DNA of 64,000 nt from an uncultured Bacteroidales bacterium (GTDB lineage: Bacteria; Bacteroidota; Bacteroidia; Bacteroidales; UBA932). Below the pieces are notes generated by a model, which saw only the letters and a program-made list of their open reading frames with translations, did no database searches and was not told where the DNA came from. Shown piece by piece: positions 61,074-64,000 of the stretch. Within the stretch, counting starts at the first letter, position 1. The number at the start of each line of letters is the position of its first letter. The translations under genes and the position numbers were made by a program. The stretch spans positions 1 through 64,000 of the forward strand of contig ONQC01000012.1 in assembly GCA_900319855.1 (NCBI GenBank). The letters are read 5' to 3'.

Positions 61074-61967
61074 CTAGAAAACCGTGACGGTTTTCTGTTC
61101 GATCGAGGATAACAGGCTGTTGGCGAGGCGGCTGACGCCGAAACGGAAATACCGCTTGTCCAGCCACTCCTTGCCCAGGATGGAAGACACGATGCTGTAG
61201 TAGCAGACCGCATCCATGGTCGTGGAGATGCCACCCGCGGCCTTGAAACCGACCTTGCGTCCGGTCTTCTCATAGAAGGCCTTGATACACTGGCACATGA
61301 CATAGGCGGCCATCGGCGTGGCGTTCACGTCGACCTTGCCGGTGGAGGTCTTGATGAAATCGGCGCCCTCTTCCATGGCCAGGAAAGAGGCGTTCGCAAT
61401 CCGCTCCGGTGTCACGAGCAGACCGGTCTCCAGGATCACCTTGAGGATGACCTGGCGTCCCTGGGCGGCCGCAGCCTTGTCGATGCACTGGCGCATCGCA
61501 TGGATCTCTTCGCCGGCCGTCCGGAAATCATCCGCCAGGAAGGCATTGAGCGCCAAGACGATGTCAATCTCGTCAGCACCTTCCTGCACAGCCTTTTCGC
61601 ACTCGTGCATCTTGACTTCCAGGAAACTCTGGGAGGTCGGGAAGCAGCCGGCGACCGTGGTCACGTGCAACTCCGGACTGCACCGGTGCGCCTTCACAAC
61701 GGAGGCGAAATTCGGATAAACGCAGACCGAAGCGGGAAGCGGATAATCCGGATAAGCCTTGTGGAAAGCCGTCACCTTCTCGGTCAGCTTGACAATGGAA
61801 GCGACCGTATCCTGGTTCCGCAACGAGGTCAGGTCCATGATGGAGAAACAGTCTTTCAGCACCTGGGGCGATACCGCGTTCTCCAGGTTCCGCGCAATGA
61901 TGCCCAAACTCCGGTCAATCGCTTCCTTGTCGGGAGCGTAGCCGTACTTATTAAATAATTCAGCCAT
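61074..61967 (-). CDS. deoC: Deoxyribose-phosphate aldolase
   Basis: The enzyme cleaves 2-deoxyribose-5-phosphate to glyceraldehyde-3-phosphate and acetaldehyde. The 297-residue protein has SVCVYPNFASVVKAHR, EIDIVLALNAFLADDF, ILKVILETGLL, the Schiff-base Lys206 in DFIKTSTGKVDV and GFKAAGGIST. It is slightly longer than the E. coli enzyme (259). It follows the radical SAM gene by 16 bases and closes the operon. Confidence 0.96.
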   Translation of the reverse strand: MAELFNKYGYAPDKEAIDRSLGIIARNLENAVSPQVLKDCFSIMDLTSLRNQDTVASIVKLTEKVTAFHKAYPDYPLPASVCVYPNFASVVKAHRCSPELHVTTVAGCFPTSQSFLEVKMHECEKAVQEGADEIDIVLALNAFLADDFRTAGEEIHAMRQCIDKAAAAQGRQVILKVILETGLLVTPERIANASFLAMEEGADFIKTSTGKVDVNATPMAAYVMCQCIKAFYEKTGRKVGFKAAGGISTTMDAVCYYSIVSSILGKEWLDKRYFRFGVSRLANSLLSSIEQKTVTVF

Positions 61968-61983
61968 ATATCAATAGTATGTA

Positions 61984-62739
61984 TTATCCTTTTATCTGTA
62001 TCCGGAAACCTTCGTCCAGCAGCGGCTGTACCAGTTCCCGCATCTGATCTACCGTCATTTTCTGCAGACCCTTCATCGGCGTCTCCCGGTCGATGGTGTA
62101 AACCATGATCTCACGGGGCCTTAGATCCCGCACGATCCGCATCCAGCCTTCCAATACTTCCGGCGAGGAGGAATCGAACTCCGGCGCCTTCAGGAACATG
62201 GTCTGAAGGACAAAGTTCCCTTCGAAGCGGCGCAGGTCCTCAACCACCTGATCGACATCGTAGTCACACTGGGGCTGGTTGATTTTTGCGGCCAGGGCGG
62301 CCGTCGGGGCATCGATCTTCAGGATCGGGTTGTCCACCTTGCGCAAGGCCTGGAAGACATCTTCCCGGCCGATCCGGGTCGCATTGGACAGCACCGAGAC
62401 CTTGGCATCTGGATAATAGCGGTCCCGCAGTTCCAGGGTAATGTCGATGATGGCCGCGAAATCCGGGTTCAGCGTCGGTTCCCCGTCACCGGAGAAGGTG
62501 ATGGAGTCAATCGGCGTCCCGTCGGCGAGACACTGCTGCAACTTGGCGGTCAACGTCTGGCGAAGGTCTTCCGCAGTCGGCAATTGCCGGTCGCCGCGGC
62601 CGTCTTTGTTCCAGCCGCATTCGCAATAAATGCAGTCGAAATTACAGATCTTTCCCTGTTGCGGCAGCAGATTGATTCCCAGGGAGGAACCCAGCCGCCG
62701 GCTATGAATGGGCCCGAATACCAATGTTTCCCGCATCAT
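61984..62739 (-). CDS. Radical SAM domain protein
   Basis: The 251-residue protein has the [4Fe-4S]-binding CNFDCIYCECG (CxxxCxxC) after GPIHSRRLGSSLGINLLPQQGKI, then SITFSGDGEPTLNPDFAAII and VSVLSNATRIGREDVFQAL, typical of small TIM-barrel radical SAM enzymes near MoaA-like or COG0731. The substrate is unknown. There is a double start (MM, 62739 or 62736). It lies 3 bases after the amidohydrolase stop. No SPASM domain is present. Confidence 0.9.
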   Translation of the reverse strand: MMRETLVFGPIHSRRLGSSLGINLLPQQGKICNFDCIYCECGWNKDGRGDRQLPTAEDLRQTLTAKLQQCLADGTPIDSITFSGDGEPTLNPDFAAIIDITLELRDRYYPDAKVSVLSNATRIGREDVFQALRKVDNPILKIDAPTAALAAKINQPQCDYDVDQVVEDLRRFEGNFVLQTMFLKAPEFDSSSPEVLEGWMRIVRDLRPREIMVYTIDRETPMKGLQKMTVDQMRELVQPLLDEGFRIQIKG

Positions 62740-62742
62740 AGG

Positions 62743-63930
62743 CTACACAATTCGGTAAGAAGCGCTCGCGGTCGTCAGGCGGCCTTCGGGCGACAGGTGG
62801 TCAATCAGTACAAGGCCCGGCCGTTTCCCCGGTTCCAAGGTGCCGAAAACGGCCTCCTTGCCCAGGAATTCAGCGCCGTTCCGACAGGCCCAACCCAGCA
62901 TTTCACCCAGCGGTACCTGCGGGAAATTCTCCTGGAGGCAGAACAGTTCTGCCACCGGATCCAGGTCATCGTTGCTCGACAGCGAATCGGTGCCGATGGT
63001 AAGTTTCATTTCGTTGGAACGCAGCAGCTCCACCGGAGGCAAGGCATTGTGGATAAAGAGGTTGGAAAGCGGGCAAAGCGCGATGAACGGATGATTCAGG
63101 ACCGCTTTGACCGCATCGATGCCTTCCTGGTCCATGCAGACCTCATGCACCAGCAGGATGTGCTCGTCAAAAGGCGCGGCATGCACCTGCTGCAAACGTT
63201 CCAGGAAATACTGCAGGGAAGAAGTCCCCGTCACGGGCGGCGTAGACATTCCCGCACGCTTGCGGTTCTCCCACATCGGGCCGCTGCCGCTGCGGATCAT
63301 CTCGTCCTCCTCCGGGGTCTCCTCGCTGTGGTAGGAAAGATAGCCGGAACGAAGGCCTTCCGCACTGGCGGCGGTCAGGAGTTCCGGACTCATGGTATAA
63401 CAGGCATGCGGCGTGGGAGCGGCATCCAGGCCGCAGGCAAGCGCCTGTTCCTGAAGTGCCTTGACATCCCGGATCACAACTGCGCAGTCTTGCGGCTCCG
63501 TCCCGAAAACCTCCAGGAACGTCCGCGTATACATCGGAGAGGCCGCCTTGATGGCGAAGGAATCCGCGCAGTTGCTGATATCCGCCATCGCAGTGACGCC
63601 CCGCTGCCAGAGCCGGTCCATCCAGGTCTGGATGTCGGCGAGCTTGTCTTCAAGGCTGGCCGTATCGCGAAGGGCGTTGATCTGGTCGATGAACCCTGCC
63701 ATCCCCGTACCTTTGCGGAACAGTTTCCACATATAGGACAGCTCGATATGGCAGTGCGCATTCACGAAACCCGGGATGACCGCCCCGTCCAGGAACACTT
63801 CCTCCTCAGCCGGGTCGGCACATACGCCCGTCTGCAGGATGGTCCCGTCGTCATCGTATTCCACGAAACCGTTCCGGATCGGTTCAGCCGCGGTCAGCGG
63901 ATACAGGTATTTCGCTGCTACTCTCTTCAT
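62743..63930 (-). CDS. Amidohydrolase family metalloenzyme (possible aminodeoxyfutalosine deaminase-like)
   Basis: The 395-residue protein starts at ATG 63930 (MKRVAAKYLYPLTAAEPIRN). Metal ligands appear in GFVNAHCHIELSYMWK (HxH), in HACYTMSPELLTA and LSYHSEETPEEDEMI, and in LTIGTDSLSSNDDLDPVAEL (Asp), as in ATZ/TRZ deaminases. Bacteroidota amidohydrolases of this kind have been called aminodeoxyfutalosine deaminases, and they also resemble guanine or chlorohydrolase-type enzymes; I cannot choose. The start lies 70 bases from the right edge, and another minus-strand gene may end between 63955 and 64000. Confidence 0.85.
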   Translation of the reverse strand: MKRVAAKYLYPLTAAEPIRNGFVEYDDDGTILQTGVCADPAEEEVFLDGAVIPGFVNAHCHIELSYMWKLFRKGTGMAGFIDQINALRDTASLEDKLADIQTWMDRLWQRGVTAMADISNCADSFAIKAASPMYTRTFLEVFGTEPQDCAVVIRDVKALQEQALACGLDAAPTPHACYTMSPELLTAASAEGLRSGYLSYHSEETPEEDEMIRSGSGPMWENRKRAGMSTPPVTGTSSLQYFLERLQQVHAAPFDEHILLVHEVCMDQEGIDAVKAVLNHPFIALCPLSNLFIHNALPPVELLRSNEMKLTIGTDSLSSNDDLDPVAELFCLQENFPQVPLGEMLGWACRNGAEFLGKEAVFGTLEPGKRPGLVLIDHLSPEGRLTTASASYRIV

Positions 63931-64000
63931 TTTCAACAGTTTTAACCGAGTCTCTCAAGTGGAAAACAGGACCGTCATACAACGTATCCGGCAGGACCCG

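Noticed and set aside
63885-64000. Possible end of another minus-strand gene at the right edge
   Set aside because: Three frames are possible, with stops near 63975, 63955 or 63885; one gives a plausible tail but only about 40 residues are visible, so I do not annotate it.

Overview
This 64 kb window is a gene-dense, GC-rich piece of a Bacteroidota chromosome, almost certainly order Bacteroidales. The evidence is the recurrent promoter element TAnnTTTG in front of many transcription units, the near absence of Shine-Dalgarno sequences, and family content typical of the group: putative porin, AmgK-RapZ kinase, MurU-like transferase, ExbB/ExbD set with paired ExbD, DUF3575 with a FimB/Mfa2-like anchor, GH3 glucosidase, M13 peptidase and a VorDBAC cluster. 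The exact genus cannot be read from the sequence; a high-GC gut-type lineage is an inference. I see no prophage, insertion sequence, CRISPR array or origin. No stretch over 300 bases lacks a gene, and most genes sit in tight operons with 1 to 8 base overlaps.

Layout. 1-4005 (minus): putative wall-sugar recycling operon with an AmgK-RapZC fusion kinase, a GH-like lipoprotein and a MurU-like transferase that is joined in frame to a sensor-type beta-propeller at the left edge, probably a chimera. 4083-9610 (plus): nicotinate salvage (pncB, pncA) enclosing two exported proteins, one of them a ribosomal L7/L12 C-terminal domain carrying a signal peptide, then a UvrD-type helicase. 9759-14959 (plus): butyrate kinase, branched-chain aminotransferase, a small TPR protein and VorD-B-A-C, which together read as a route from branched-chain amino acids to acyl-CoA and ATP. 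15074-18813: putative porin and an MltF-like transglycosylase. 18814-21983 (minus): M13 peptidase coupled to a LolC/E-type permease. 22099-23734: two membrane proteins.

23738-26903 (minus): pyrE operon with an SRPBCC protein, an rRNA/tRNA cytosine methyltransferase and a secreted TPR protein, divergent from a Nudix hydrolase through a perfect palindrome that holds a promoter element on each strand. 27664-31819 (plus): queA, dprA, tatD, ansA. 31949-34281: ExbB, a small membrane protein and two ExbD, with its own promoter and terminator, followed by asnS, udk and a TonB-like protein. 37216-44802 (minus): dinB, argR, an unknown anchored protein, an acyl-CoA ligase, dCMP deaminase and a C-terminal processing protease. 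A tRNA-Arg(CCT), rpmF, yceD and typA follow.

47666-50260 (plus): two different GMP synthases in tandem, one full length and one lacking the glutaminase domain. 50286-52133 (minus): a TPR/membrane/coiled-coil regulator-like protein preceded by an independently transcribed 57-residue exported peptide. 52308-54171: tandem paralogous D-2-hydroxyacid dehydrogenases. 54185-57798: GH3 enzyme and an unknown exported protein. Then tRNA-Leu(CAG), a three-gene surface operon (HELAH zinc-protease-like lipoprotein, DUF3575, FimB/Mfa2-like anchor), and an amidohydrolase, radical SAM and deoC operon that reaches the right edge.

The strongest leads for follow-up are the exported L7/L12-like protein, the transferase/propeller junction, the branched-chain fermentation cluster, the GMP synthase pair, the peptide/TPR pair and the HELAH/DUF3575/Mfa2-like operon. 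Family names are from recognition of motifs and remembered homologs, not from searches.
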